A DNA stretch of 51,212 nucleotides from Silicimonas sp. (lineage in GTDB: Bacteria; Pseudomonadota; Alphaproteobacteria; Rhodobacterales; Rhodobacteraceae): contig JAJDVJ010000001.1 in the NCBI GenBank assembly GCA_022826205.1, positions 1 through 51,212 of the forward strand, in the 5' to 3' direction. Below the pieces are notes generated by a model. That model searched no databases. It saw only the letters and a program-made list of their open reading frames with translations, and was not told the origin of the DNA. A program made the position numbers and the translations under genes. Of the stretch, positions 25,598 to 34,188 are shown piece after piece (position 1 is the stretch's first letter; each line of letters begins with the position of its first letter).

Positions 25598-25797
25598 CAA
25601 GTCGGCCCGCAATCGGCCACCCCCGCGAGAGCATCGCGCACCAGTGGGGTAGTCTCACCGAGTCGGAAAAATGGAAGAACGTTCACATTCCGATCGACAT
25701 GGCACGTGGCTGCGACCGGGCGCGCGCAGGGTGCAGGCCATCTTCGAGACGCTTTCCGGCCGCTTCGAGTGGATATAGATTACAGAGACCCTGCGCG
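25598..25797. other. Upstream spacer, nothing recognised
   Basis: Between the mmsA promoter region and the 3' end of the next leftward gene. No coding features, tRNA or strong hairpins were seen. Confidence 0.4.
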
Positions 25798-26250
25798 TCA
25801 CGTTGGGATACGCGCGGCGGCCACCTCCATGATGCGGCGCATCATTCGCGGATGCGCGTCATCAGGCGTATGCGACCCTGTATCCTTCCACAGATCGGCG
25901 GCCTCGTCGTCACCCCACGCTCGCAAACGTCTCGCGGCGGCGTCCCAACAGCGGTCATCCTGAAGCGACATCTCCTCTGGCGGGTGTCCGGCACCGAAGT
26001 CCTTCCAGCAGCGGACCACCTCGTGGTGCAGTCGCCTCTCCGCCGCAACCTTGGCATCCCGGCGCGCCTTGCGCTCCGCCCGACGGACGCGCAGCTCCTC
26101 CTTTTCGCCGTCCGTCAGGAATTTGTACGCCCGACTGTTGATCAGCGCGTACGCCACAACATCCGAACCGTTTGCCCGTCGTTGCTCCACGCGCTCACGG
26201 AAGCGGGCGTCTTTGCGCGCTTTGCGCTGTTCCTTGTCCAATTTCGCCAT
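25798..26250 (-). CDS. Hypothetical highly charged protein
   Basis: 150 aa starting MAKLDKEQRKARKDARFRER after a GGAGGAG ribosome site. Lys/Arg/Glu-rich with predicted long helices in residues 1-85 and a Trp/Asp-containing C-terminal half (CWDAAARRLRAWGDDEAADL). No family recognised. It starts where a decayed toxin reading frame ends and may have been brought next to it by deletion. Confidence 0.6.
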   Translation of the reverse strand: MAKLDKEQRKARKDARFRERVEQRRANGSDVVAYALINSRAYKFLTDGEKEELRVRRAERKARRDAKVAAERRLHHEVVRCWKDFGAGHPPEEMSLQDDRCWDAAARRLRAWGDDEAADLWKDTGSHTPDDAHPRMMRRIMEVAAARIPT

Positions 26251-26380
26251 CGCTTCTCCTCCTGTCTGCGCTGATGCAGATTGGTCGCTTCCTGTGGCCT
26301 TCGGTCTCACCTGCCAGCTGCTCTCGCTTCCAATGGATTGGATACCGGAAGACTTCGCTGACCGCAGCTTCAAACGCCAT
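26251..26380 (-). pseudogene. N-terminal remnant of a PemK/MazF-like toxin
   Basis: MAFEAAVSEVFRYPIHWKRE followed by GETEGHRKRPICI resembles the conserved start (YPYLW ... G.TEG.KxRP) of a group of PemK-like growth-inhibitor proteins that follow Phd-type antitoxins. The frame then runs into the ribosome site of the next gene and has no core domain. It overlaps the end of the antitoxin pseudogene, as expected for such a pair. Family assignment is from memory of the motif only. Confidence 0.4.
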
Positions 26381-26624
26381 CGGGTTGCAGATTCTGTTCA
26401 AGCCCTTCGATCATCAATGTCTTCAGGTCATCGGTCGTCTCGTCGAGCACGTGAACTTGCCGGACAACGCCGTAGGCGAGTTACCGAATTTGTTTCATGC
26501 TCAACAAGACGAACTTTGGCTTGCGATTCCTGGTGATGGCGGTCGACGACCGAATTGCGGCATCGAAAGAGCCACTCTTGTGGCGAGTGAAATTGCTCGC
26601 TTTGAACCCTGGAATTGATTGCAT
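26370..26624 (-). pseudogene. Phd-like antitoxin gene interrupted by an in-frame stop
   Basis: MQSIPGFKASNFTRHKSGSF and AITRNRKPKFVLLSM match the N-terminus of Phd/YefM-like antitoxins, with GGAGG eight bases before the ATG. A TAA occurs after codon 47 (26481-26483). Reading through, the frame stays open for another 36 codons ending IEGLEQNLQPDGV, giving the usual total of about 84 residues. One base change would therefore restore the gene. Confidence 0.6.
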
Positions 26625-26968
26625 GATTCGATCCTCCGCCCGTGCAGACGTATATTCATTCTCCAAGGAGGCACGACAGTCAATTTCGCTTCCGCGCGGG
26701 TCGCCGCCCACTTCCGTGAAGGCGCGTTCGTTGGCGAAGGTCCTTGCCCAGGATGCTACACAGGACCTGGGTCAACGCGGAAATGGTACCTGCAACAGTT
26801 CACGTCTCTCCGTCGGTTGCCCCTCCACGCCGCCGTGCCGGGTCGGAATTGATTCGATTGGTTCGCTCTCACCAACCAAGGCAGCGAATCCTCCGGGTGG
26901 AATGCCAAGGAGGGTCGGGCTCGCGACCATTCCCTTCCAAGCCGGAAACGAACCCGGTCAGGCGACGT
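26625..26968. other. Intergenic region, no gene seen
   Basis: About 340 bases between the antitoxin remnant and the end of the leftward ABC operon. It includes an AT-rich stretch near 26650-26670 that could be the antitoxin promoter. Nothing else was recognised. Confidence 0.4.
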
Positions 26969-27937
26969 TCAGTTCTCCTTGACGTAGGGCTCGCCGCCAG
27001 CACGCGGGGGAATGGCCTTTCCGACAAAGCCGGCCAGAATGACCACGGTCAGGATGTACGGAAGCGCATCCAGAAGCTGGCCTGGGACATCCAGGCTCGT
27101 CACCGCCTTCACGACATCCGGCCGGAACGAAAGCGCCTGGAAAAAGCCGAAGAGCAGGCACGAAAACAGGGCGTACCATGGCCGCCATTTCGCGAAGATG
27201 AGTGCTGCAAGCGCAATGAACCCTCGCCCGGAGGACATTTCCTTGACGAAGCCCGCCTGCAGTCCGGTGGCGAGATACACCCCGGCCAGACCGCAAAGCA
27301 GCCCGCAAATTGCGATTGCCGTGTAACGGAGCCTGATCACGTTGACCCCGGCCGTGTCGACGGCTTCCGGATTCTCGCCTGCCGCGCGCAGGCGCAGGCC
27401 AAAGCGTGTTCGGAATATCACCCACCAAGTCAGCGGCACGGTCAGGAAGCCGACATAGACAAGGATCGAATGCCCCGAAAACAGCTCGGCATAGCTTTGG
27501 CCGATGTAGGGCAGGCCGGACAGCAGGTCGGCAAAGGGCAGCTTGATCTCGTTGAAGCGCGCGCCGCCGCTGAGCGACGGAGTGCGTCCCCCCTGGCCAA
27601 ACCAGTCCTGGGCGATCAGGACAGTCAGGCCCGACGCGAGAAAGTTGATCGCCACGCCCGAGATCAGCTGGTTGCCTCGGAAGGTGATCGACGCGAGGCC
27701 GTGCACGCCTGCCAGCGCCATCGAGGCCGTGACCCCGGCCAGCAGGCCGATCCAGACGGACCCGGAAATCGCCGCCACCGCCGCCGAGAAGAAGGCCGAT
27801 GCCAGCATCTTGCCTTCGAGCCCGATGTCGAAGATCCCGGCGCGCTCGCAGACCAGGCCGGCAAGGCAGGCAAACAGGAGCGGCGTGGCAAGCCTGACGG
27901 TGGTGTCCAGGACCTGTAGAAGCGTCAGGAAATCCAT
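26969..27937 (-). CDS. Nucleoside-type (BMP) ABC transporter permease, YufQ/NupQ-like
   Basis: 322 aa, about nine hydrophobic segments, with RLATPLLFACLAGLVCERAG, IFDIGLEGKMLASAFFSAAV and NQLISGVAINFLASGL, all typical of the second permease of BmpA-dependent importers (branched-chain-like BPD_transp_2 family). It is the last gene of the operon, 3 bases after the first permease gene. These systems import nucleosides or purine-like compounds; the ligand here is not proven. Confidence 0.9.
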   Translation of the reverse strand: MDFLTLLQVLDTTVRLATPLLFACLAGLVCERAGIFDIGLEGKMLASAFFSAAVAAISGSVWIGLLAGVTASMALAGVHGLASITFRGNQLISGVAINFLASGLTVLIAQDWFGQGGRTPSLSGGARFNEIKLPFADLLSGLPYIGQSYAELFSGHSILVYVGFLTVPLTWWVIFRTRFGLRLRAAGENPEAVDTAGVNVIRLRYTAIAICGLLCGLAGVYLATGLQAGFVKEMSSGRGFIALAALIFAKWRPWYALFSCLLFGFFQALSFRPDVVKAVTSLDVPGQLLDALPYILTVVILAGFVGKAIPPRAGGEPYVKEN

Positions 27938-27940
27938 CGC

Positions 27941-29041
27941 TCAGGCCCCCTGCCTTCCTGGCCGCCGGATCATGAGGAAAATCCGTTCAAGCGGCATGCG
28001 CACCATGTTGTCCAATGCGCCAGTGAAGAGAATCACCAGACCCTGGATCAGGATGATGAGCTCCCGGGGTATGTTGGCCCAGAGTGCGAGCTCGCCGCCG
28101 CCTTGGTAGAGGAACCCGAAGAGCAGCGCGGCCAGGATCACGCCGACGGGATGCGATCGCCCCATCAGCGCGACCGCGAGCCCGATGAATCCGGCCCCTT
28201 CCACCGAGTTGAGCACGAGGCGTTCGGTCGCCATGACGCTGTTGATCGCCATGCAACCGGCCAGCGCGCCGGAGACGATCATCGCGACGATGATCATGCG
28301 CGCGGGCGAAATGCCGGCGTAGCCGGCTGCGGTTTCGCTGTGGCCGTAGGCGCGGATCTCGTAGCCGAGCCGTGTCCGCCAGACCAGCAGCCAGAACAGC
28401 AGGCAGGCGAGGAGCGCGATGAAAAAGCTGATGTTGGCGGGCGCGGAGGACGAAAACGGTATGCCGACCAGGCCGAAGATGTCCGAGAAGAGCGGCAGTT
28501 CTGCACCAGGACCAAATCGACGGGTTGCCGGATCCATCGACCCTTCCGGTTTCAGGAACTCGACCAGCAGGTAGACCATGAGGGCGGCCGCGATGTAGTT
28601 GAACATGATCGTCGTGATGACGATGTGGCTGCCGCGCCTGGCCTGCAGCCATGCTGGAATGAAGGCCCATGCGGCCCCGAACAAGGCACCGCCGATCAAC
28701 GCTGCCGGGAGTGCCAGGGTCCAGTGCGGCCAGGGAATCGCCAGGCAGACCAGCGCCGCGCCCAGGCCCCCGAGAGTGGCCTGGCCTTCGCCCCCGATGT
28801 TGAAGAGCCTCGCGTGAAACGCGATCGCCGCGCAGAGGCCCGTGAAGATGAAATTCGTCGTGTAGTAAAGTGTATAGCCCCATCCGTAACTCGAGCCGAG
28901 CGCTCCGGTGACCATGAGCCGCAGCGCCTCGAACGGATTCAGTCCGAGATAGAGGATCACCAGCCCGGAAATAACGAACGAGATCAGGATCGACAGAAGC
29001 GGGATCAGGATCGCATCGGCCCATTTCGGCAGGACGGTCAT
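27941..29041 (-). CDS. Nucleoside-type (BMP) ABC transporter permease, YufP/NupP-like
   Basis: 366-aa membrane protein. YLGLNPFEALRLMVTGALGS, HARLFNIGGEGQATLGGLGA and the AGYAGISPARMIIVAMIVSGALAG region match the larger permease of the BmpA-type importers. It pairs with the downstream permease and lies 83 bases after the ATPase gene. Confidence 0.9.
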   Translation of the reverse strand: MTVLPKWADAILIPLLSILISFVISGLVILYLGLNPFEALRLMVTGALGSSYGWGYTLYYTTNFIFTGLCAAIAFHARLFNIGGEGQATLGGLGAALVCLAIPWPHWTLALPAALIGGALFGAAWAFIPAWLQARRGSHIVITTIMFNYIAAALMVYLLVEFLKPEGSMDPATRRFGPGAELPLFSDIFGLVGIPFSSSAPANISFFIALLACLLFWLLVWRTRLGYEIRAYGHSETAAGYAGISPARMIIVAMIVSGALAGCMAINSVMATERLVLNSVEGAGFIGLAVALMGRSHPVGVILAALLFGFLYQGGGELALWANIPRELIILIQGLVILFTGALDNMVRMPLERIFLMIRRPGRQGA

Positions 29042-29124
29042 CGGTCAGGCTCCTCGTCCCGTCGACGCGCGCAACGTGTCACCGATCCGGATCGTCGCGC
29101 GTGTGAATCTGGTGCCCGCACTCT

Positions 29125-30699
29125 TCATGCCGCGCTCGCCGTGTCCGTGATCCCCGCCATGAGAAGGCCGAGCTCGTGCTCGCTGGTCTGGTCCGGCATC
29201 CGCTCGCCCATGATCCGTCCGTCGAACATCACCGCGATGCGGTCGGCAAGCGAGAGGATCTCGTCGAGTTCAACCGAAAGCAGGAGAATCGCCTTCCCCC
29301 GGTCGCGAAGCTCGACGATTCGCTGGTGAATGAACTCGATGGCGCCGATGTCCACGCCCCGCGTCGGCTGTCCCACCAGGAGCACGTCCGGGTCACGCTC
29401 GATCTCTCGGGCCAGCACGATCTTCTGCTGGTTGCCGCCCGAGAAGTTCCTTGCCGCCAGTTCCGGGATCGGCGGACGGACATCGAAACGCTCCATCTTC
29501 TTGCCGGATTCGCGTCGGATGGCGGCGTTGTCCATGAGCCAGCGCGACTTCTGGTACTCCGGGGCGTGGTGGTAGCCGAATGCAACGTTCTCCCACGCGA
29601 AGAAGTCCAGGATCAGCCCCTCGCGCTGCCGGTCTTCCGGCACGTGGGACACGCCCCGTTCGCGCCAGACCTGTCCGTCCAGCGCATGATCCGCCGGATC
29701 GATGCCCTCGCCGTTCAGGCGGATGCGGCCGGTGGCCCTGCGACACCCTCCAAGCACCTGCAGCAGTTCGGACTGTCCGTTCCCGGCGACCCCGGCAATG
29801 CCGAGAATCTCGCCCTGCCTCAGCTCGAGGTCGATGCCTTTCAGCCGTTCGACGCCATCGTCGTCAACGACCCGCAAGTCCTCGATCTCGAGTACCTTCC
29901 TGCCTGGCTCGGCCGATTTCTTGTCGACGCGCAGCAGCACCTTGCGACCGACCATCAGTTCGGCCAGTTCCTGCGGGTTTGTGTTCGATGTCTTGACGGT
30001 TGCGGTCATCTCGCCCCGGCGCATGACGCTCACCGTGTCGGTCACGTCCATGATCTCGCGAAGCTTGTGCGTGATCAGGATGATGGTCTTTCCCTCGTCG
30101 CGAAGTCCTTTGAGGATGCGAAACAGGTGATCCGCTTCCGACGGGGTCAGCACGCCGGTTGGTTCGTCGAGAATCAGGATGTCGGCATGGCGGTACAGCG
30201 CCTTCAGGATTTCCACCCGTTGCTGGTGGCCGACCGAGAGATCCTCGATCCTCTCGTCGGGATCCACGTTCAGTTCGTACTCGCGTGCCAGTTCGGTCAG
30301 CAGCGACCGGGCCCTGGCGAGCGATGGCTTGAGCCTTGTTCCGTCCTCCGCGCCTAGAATGACGTTTTCCAGGACCGTGAAATTCTCGACCAGCTTGAAA
30401 TGCTGGAACACCATGCCGATTCCGGCGGCAATGGCGGCCTGGCTGTCGGGAATTTCGGTCTCTTCGCCGCCGACGAGAATCTCGCCCGTATCGGCCTTGT
30501 AGAACCCATAAAGTATCGACATCAACGTGGACTTTCCGGCCCCGTTCTCGCCGATGATGCCGTGGATCGTCCCCGGCATGACTCGCATGGAGATGTCCTT
30601 GTTGGCCTGCACGTGGCCGAAGGACTTGGAAATCCCCCGAAGTTCAATGGCTGGGACGACCGTGTCCGGTCGCCCCGCTGTGCCAGAGCTGTCGCTCAT
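29125..30699 (-). CDS. BMP-type ABC transporter ATP-binding protein with two ATPase domains
   Basis: 524 aa. The first ATPase has Walker A GENGAGKST, LSVGHQQRVEILKAL and ILILDEPTGVLTP. The second has the usual degenerate P-loop GVAGNGQSEL, FSGGNQQKIVLARE and VLLVGQPTRGVD. Tandem domains of this kind (MglA/YufO-like) drive sugar and nucleoside importers. The ATG overlaps the stop of the binding-protein gene by one base (TGATG). It ends 83 bases before the first permease. Confidence 0.92.
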   Translation of the reverse strand: MSDSSGTAGRPDTVVPAIELRGISKSFGHVQANKDISMRVMPGTIHGIIGENGAGKSTLMSILYGFYKADTGEILVGGEETEIPDSQAAIAAGIGMVFQHFKLVENFTVLENVILGAEDGTRLKPSLARARSLLTELAREYELNVDPDERIEDLSVGHQQRVEILKALYRHADILILDEPTGVLTPSEADHLFRILKGLRDEGKTIILITHKLREIMDVTDTVSVMRRGEMTATVKTSNTNPQELAELMVGRKVLLRVDKKSAEPGRKVLEIEDLRVVDDDGVERLKGIDLELRQGEILGIAGVAGNGQSELLQVLGGCRRATGRIRLNGEGIDPADHALDGQVWRERGVSHVPEDRQREGLILDFFAWENVAFGYHHAPEYQKSRWLMDNAAIRRESGKKMERFDVRPPIPELAARNFSGGNQQKIVLAREIERDPDVLLVGQPTRGVDIGAIEFIHQRIVELRDRGKAILLLSVELDEILSLADRIAVMFDGRIMGERMPDQTSEHELGLLMAGITDTASAA

Positions 30700-31694
30700 C
30701 AGAAGTCGTGCGCCGGGCAGCTGTCGTTCGTGTAGTAGCTGGCGACCTCGATCTCGCCGGAGATGATCCTTTCCCGGGCGTCGTCGACCGCCGCCTTCAT
30801 TTCGGCCGAAACCAGGGGCGCATTGTGTTCGTCCAGTGCGTATCCAACGCCGTCGTCGGAAAGGCCCATGGACACAATGCCCGCGTCCAGGCCAGGCCCG
30901 TCGCTGAAGGCGTTGTAGACGGCATTGTCGACACGCTTGAGCATCGAGGTCAGCACCTGGCCCGGATGCAGATGGTTCTGGTTCGAGTCGACCCCGATCG
31001 AGAGCACATCTGCATCAGCCGCCGCCTGCAGCACGCCAACGCCGGTTCCGCCCGCCGCGGCATAGATCACGTCGGCCCCTTGGCTGATCTGCGCCTTGGT
31101 CAGTTCGCCGCCCTTGACGGGATCGTTCCATGCCGCAGGCGTCGTGCCCGTCATGTTGGCGATGACGGTGATTTCGGGATTCACGGCCTTTGCACCCTGT
31201 GCGTAGCCGCAGCCGAAATGCCGAATGAGTGGTATGTCCATTCCACCGATGAAACCGATCGTGTTCGATTCGGTTGCCATCGCGGCCAGCATGCCGACGA
31301 GATACGACCCCTCGTGCTCCTGGAACACCACCGAGCGCACGTTCGGGAGGTCGACCACCATGTCGACGAGGACGAATGACGTGTCAGGATACTTGGGTGC
31401 GACCTCCTCCAGGGTTGACGCGTTCGCGAATCCGAGCACGACGACGGGATTGAACCCGGCCTCCGCCATCCGCGTGGCGAACTGGACTCGCTGCGCCTCG
31501 GCCGTCACCTCGATTTCGCGGTAGGAATTGCCCGTTTCCTCGGCCCAGCGCTGCGCGCCGTTGAAGGCGGCCTCGTTGAACGACTTGTCAAACTTTCCGC
31601 CAAGATCGTACATCAAGGCCGGTTCCGCCAGACAGGCAGAGGCTACGATTGCCAGGGCCGCTGCACCGCCGAGCGTCTTTTGCGTGAATGTCAT
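30699..31694 (-). CDS. BMP-family substrate-binding protein
   Basis: 331 aa. The signal sequence MTFTQKTLGGAAALAIVASA precedes CLAEPALMYDLGGKFDKSFN, the start of BmpA/PnrA-type receptors. GFANASTLEEVAPKYPDTSF and FIGGMDIPLIRHFGCGYAQG follow the family pattern. The Cys may be a lipid attachment site. It is the periplasmic receptor of the following ATPase and permeases and first gene of the operon, with AGGAG 9-10 bases before the ATG. Confidence 0.92.
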   Translation of the reverse strand: MTFTQKTLGGAAALAIVASACLAEPALMYDLGGKFDKSFNEAAFNGAQRWAEETGNSYREIEVTAEAQRVQFATRMAEAGFNPVVVLGFANASTLEEVAPKYPDTSFVLVDMVVDLPNVRSVVFQEHEGSYLVGMLAAMATESNTIGFIGGMDIPLIRHFGCGYAQGAKAVNPEITVIANMTGTTPAAWNDPVKGGELTKAQISQGADVIYAAAGGTGVGVLQAAADADVLSIGVDSNQNHLHPGQVLTSMLKRVDNAVYNAFSDGPGLDAGIVSMGLSDDGVGYALDEHNAPLVSAEMKAAVDDARERIISGEIEVASYYTNDSCPAHDF

Positions 31695-31841
31695 GTCGAG
31701 ATTCTCCTAGTTGCATTCAGGGCGTTGACGCCGGGGGTCGAGTCCTCCGGCGCCCGCCAGATTCCCGATTTAGGCAACAGAGGACGGGAAGGGTCAATAG
31801 GCGTCTTGTTACCGGATGCAACGCCGGGACAGAACCCGGCA

Positions 31842-32312
31842 TCACGTGTCTGCGAGGCACTTGCTCATCAGGATGGCATCGACGCGCCCGGTCGGCGTGC
31901 GATAGTAGGCCTCGCGACACCCGTGCATGTTCCATCCAGAGGCCAGATAGAGGCGGCGGGCAGCCTCGTTGGTCGCCGCCACTTCAAGGAAGGCTCGCAC
32001 CGCGCCACGCGATTTCGCCTCCGCCTCGAAGGCTGCGCAGCAGGCGCTGCCAATGCCCAGGCGTCGTTGCCCGGGATCTACCGCGATCGTGAGGAGTTCG
32101 GCCTCGTCCGAGGCGACGCGCCCAAGCGCGCAACCATGCAACCGGAGGGATGCCTCGTCAGGCACTGCGCCGCGCTGTGCAAAATAGTCCCGATGCGGCT
32201 TTGCGAGGAACACGCCGGGGCTCGCCAGAAGGTCGGAGAAGTCGCGAACGCTCCACGGACCAGGAACGTCCATGGAGCGTATATGGAGAGCGGCAAGCGT
32301 CTCGGGCGTCAC
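31842..32312 (-). CDS. rimI: GNAT acetyltransferase, RimI-like
   Basis: 156 aa. The GNAT acetyl-CoA loop is in LLTIAVDPGQRRLGIGSACC, followed by FLEVAATNEAARRLYLASGW, characteristic of RimI, which acetylates the N-terminus of ribosomal protein S18. GTG start overlaps the tsaB stop (GTGA), so the genes are coupled. The order nfu-tsaB-rimI is conserved in this bacterial group (general knowledge). Confidence 0.88.
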   Translation of the reverse strand: MTPETLAALHIRSMDVPGPWSVRDFSDLLASPGVFLAKPHRDYFAQRGAVPDEASLRLHGCALGRVASDEAELLTIAVDPGQRRLGIGSACCAAFEAEAKSRGAVRAFLEVAATNEAARRLYLASGWNMHGCREAYYRTPTGRVDAILMSKCLADT

Positions 32313-33022
32313 GGCAGAATTGCCGGCGGCGGGCCATGGGCTGGGGCGGCATTGACCGGGCGAACGTACAGGGGTTTCGGCCGTTCGATCCGAGATCCGA
32401 AACGCTCTGCGGCGATGGCGCAGATGGCCTTTGCCTGCTGGTTCAGGCCGTCGACCGCAAGCTCCTCGGGCACAGGTCCCTTGCCAGCCCGGCCGAGCTT
32501 GATCGCAATCTGATGGCACGTGCCGTCCTTTCCGGGCCCGACGACAGCTTTCACGCCATCGGCCCATTGCGGGTCGCGCAGCAATCCGTCCGCTTCGAGG
32601 AATGCCGGGCCCAATGGCTGGCCACCCGCGAATATCTGGAAATATGTCGAGCCCTTCGGGGCGGGAAGGAAGACGGCAATCCGACCCGAGGGGCGATTTG
32701 CGATATGGAAGATCGCTTCGAGCGTGTTGATCCCGATGGCCGGAATTCCCAGTGACAGGGCAAGCCCACGAGCAGCGCTGACCGAAATGCGGATGCCCGT
32801 GAAATTGCCGGGCCCGACCCCGACCCCGATGGCGTCGAGGTCCTGCCAGGCCATCTCAGCCTCACCCATCAGCTCTTCGAGCATCGGGAAAAGGCTTTCG
32901 GCCTGGCCGCGCGCCATTTCCTCGAATCTTGAGGCCGCGATCTCGCCTTCTTTCAGCAATGCGGCCGCGCAATGCGCGGCCGACGTGTCGAATGCCAGGA
33001 TCGTGGGATCAGGCCGCGACAG
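32309..33022 (-). CDS. tsaB: tRNA threonylcarbamoyladenosine biosynthesis protein TsaB, probable non-standard start
   Basis: TsaB is the ASKHA-fold partner of TsaD in making t6A37 on ANN-decoding tRNAs. VGVGPGNFTGIRISVSAARG is the diagnostic core. The essential first strand PTILAFDTSAAHCAAALLKE is encoded, but no ATG, GTG or TTG precedes it: where relatives have MPTIL the codon before Pro is GAT. The best site is a CTG at 33022, six bases after GGAGG, overlapping the nfu end by 14 bases. The first standard codon in frame, a TTG at 32959, would delete the first strand and phosphate loop. The C-terminus ends normally, overlapping rimI. Confidence 0.8.
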   Translation of the reverse strand: MSRPDPTILAFDTSAAHCAAALLKEGEIAASRFEEMARGQAESLFPMLEELMGEAEMAWQDLDAIGVGVGPGNFTGIRISVSAARGLALSLGIPAIGINTLEAIFHIANRPSGRIAVFLPAPKGSTYFQIFAGGQPLGPAFLEADGLLRDPQWADGVKAVVGPGKDGTCHQIAIKLGRAGKGPVPEELAVDGLNQQAKAICAIAAERFGSRIERPKPLYVRPVNAAPAHGPPPAILP

Positions 33023-33569
33023 GGCGCACCTCCACGACTTCCGGAATGTAGTGGCGAAGCAGGTTCTCGATCCCCATCTTCAGCGTCAACGTGGATGACG
33101 GGCATCCGGCGCAGGCGCCCTGCATGTGGAGGTATACAACGCCCCGGTCGAATCCGTGAAACACGATGTCGCCCCCGTCCTGTGCAACGGCGGGGCGCAC
33201 CCGGGTGTCGAGCAGTTCCTTGATCTGCGTGACGATTTCCTCGTTCTCGCCGTCGTGATCGGCGTGAGCGCTCTCCGCTGCGGCACTTTCCATTGTCGGT
33301 TGGCCTGACTGGAAATGCTCCATGATCGCACCGAGAACCGGAGCCTTCAGGACATCCCACTCCTGCGTGCCCTCCTTGGTCACCGTGACGAAGTCCGCGC
33401 CAAGGAAGACGCCTGTCACCCCGTTGACGGCAAAAATTCTCTGCGCAAGCGGCGATGGACCTGCCGTGTCGGCCGACGGGAAGTCCGCGGTGCCTGTTCC
33501 GAGCACGGTCTGGCCGGGCAGGAACTTGAGGGTTGCGGGGTTGGGCGTGGACTCGGTCTGTATGAACAT
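33009..33569 (-). CDS. nfuA: Nfu-type iron-sulfur cluster scaffold/carrier protein
   Basis: 186 aa. The N-terminal Nfu_N domain begins MFIQTESTPNPATLKFLPGQ. The C-terminal NifU-like domain carries the cluster cysteines C153 and C156 in GACAGCPSST. It delivers Fe-S clusters in the cytoplasm. The ATG of MFIQTE is seven bases after GGAGG, while the ATG two codons upstream is only one base from it. An ICE-like palindrome lies 55 bases upstream, suggesting iron control. First of the nfu-tsaB-rimI unit. Confidence 0.92.
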   Translation of the reverse strand: MFIQTESTPNPATLKFLPGQTVLGTGTADFPSADTAGPSPLAQRIFAVNGVTGVFLGADFVTVTKEGTQEWDVLKAPVLGAIMEHFQSGQPTMESAAAESAHADHDGENEEIVTQIKELLDTRVRPAVAQDGGDIVFHGFDRGVVYLHMQGACAGCPSSTLTLKMGIENLLRHYIPEVVEVRPVAA

Positions 33570-33623
33570 GGGCATGCCTCCAGCAGGACATAGATATGCG
33601 TGCAGACGACGCCGCTGTCAATG

Positions 33624-33644
33624 AATTTGGAATGATTCCAAATT
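33624..33644 (-). promoter_or_regulatory. Irr-like (ICE) palindrome upstream of nfu
   Basis: Perfect 10-bp arms AATTTGGAAT and ATTCCAAATT around a single central base. This agrees with the published alphaproteobacterial iron control element pattern bound by Irr (TTTxGAA ... TTCxAAA). It lies 55-75 bases before the nfu start, where it would overlap the promoter. Iron control of an Fe-S biogenesis gene is sensible. The match to the Irr consensus is from memory. Confidence 0.62.
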
Positions 33645-33697
33645 GGCCGACAATGGGAGAAGGCGCTACTCCAGCGCCGCGCGCCGGGCGAGATCTG

Positions 33698-34153
33698 CTA
33701 CCAGGTTTGGCTGAGCTCTTCCTTCGAGAGCCCTCCGGGGACGATGGCAAGCGGCACTGGAAGGGACCCGAGACGTCGCGAAAGAGCCGTCACGATTGGG
33801 CCCGGGCCGCCCTTGTCGGGACTGGCGCCGAGCACGAGCAGCCCGATTCCGCCGTCTTCCTCGATCTGGGCCAGGATTTCCGGCACGGCCTCCCCTTCTC
33901 GGATCACCAGTTCGGGGTTCACCTCCTGTCGATCACGCATCCACTTTGCGAAGACCTCGAAATGCGCGTGGATGCGCTCGCGCGCCTCTTCCCGCATGAT
34001 TTCGCCGACGCCGATCCAGTGCTGGAACTCCTCCGGCGGGATGACCGCGAGAACCTGCACGCCCCCGCCTGCCTTCGAGGCGCCCATGGCTGCAAACCGC
34101 ATCGCGTTCAGGCATTCGCGGCTGTCATTGAGGATCACCATCGATTTTTTCAT
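33698..34153 (-). CDS. Universal stress protein family protein
   Basis: 151 aa starting MKKSMVILNDSRECLNAMRF, with LVLGASPDKGGPGPIVTALS and a final VPLAIVPGGL strand: a UspA fold. The glycine-rich ATP loop is altered relative to the canonical GSxxx pattern, so it may not bind ATP. GGAGG precedes the ATG. It sits just upstream of nfu on the same strand, the usual place of this usp in Rhodobacterales. Confidence 0.85.
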   Translation of the reverse strand: MKKSMVILNDSRECLNAMRFAAMGASKAGGGVQVLAVIPPEEFQHWIGVGEIMREEARERIHAHFEVFAKWMRDRQEVNPELVIREGEAVPEILAQIEEDGGIGLLVLGASPDKGGPGPIVTALSRRLGSLPVPLAIVPGGLSKEELSQTW

Positions 34154-34188
34154 GCTTTGCCTCCGGAGCCGGACGCATGATGCGCAGA

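Noticed and set aside
26744-27919. 391-codon rightward open frame over the ABC permease
   Set aside because: Arg/Gln/Gly-rich shadow of the permease gene.
28103-29329. 408-codon rightward open frame
   Set aside because: Acidic/basic low-complexity shadow of the second permease gene.
32952-32972. CGGCCGCGC / GCGCGGCCG palindrome as a regulatory site
   Set aside because: It lies inside the tsaB coding region in an Ala-rich stretch, where GC-rich codons make such symmetry likely.
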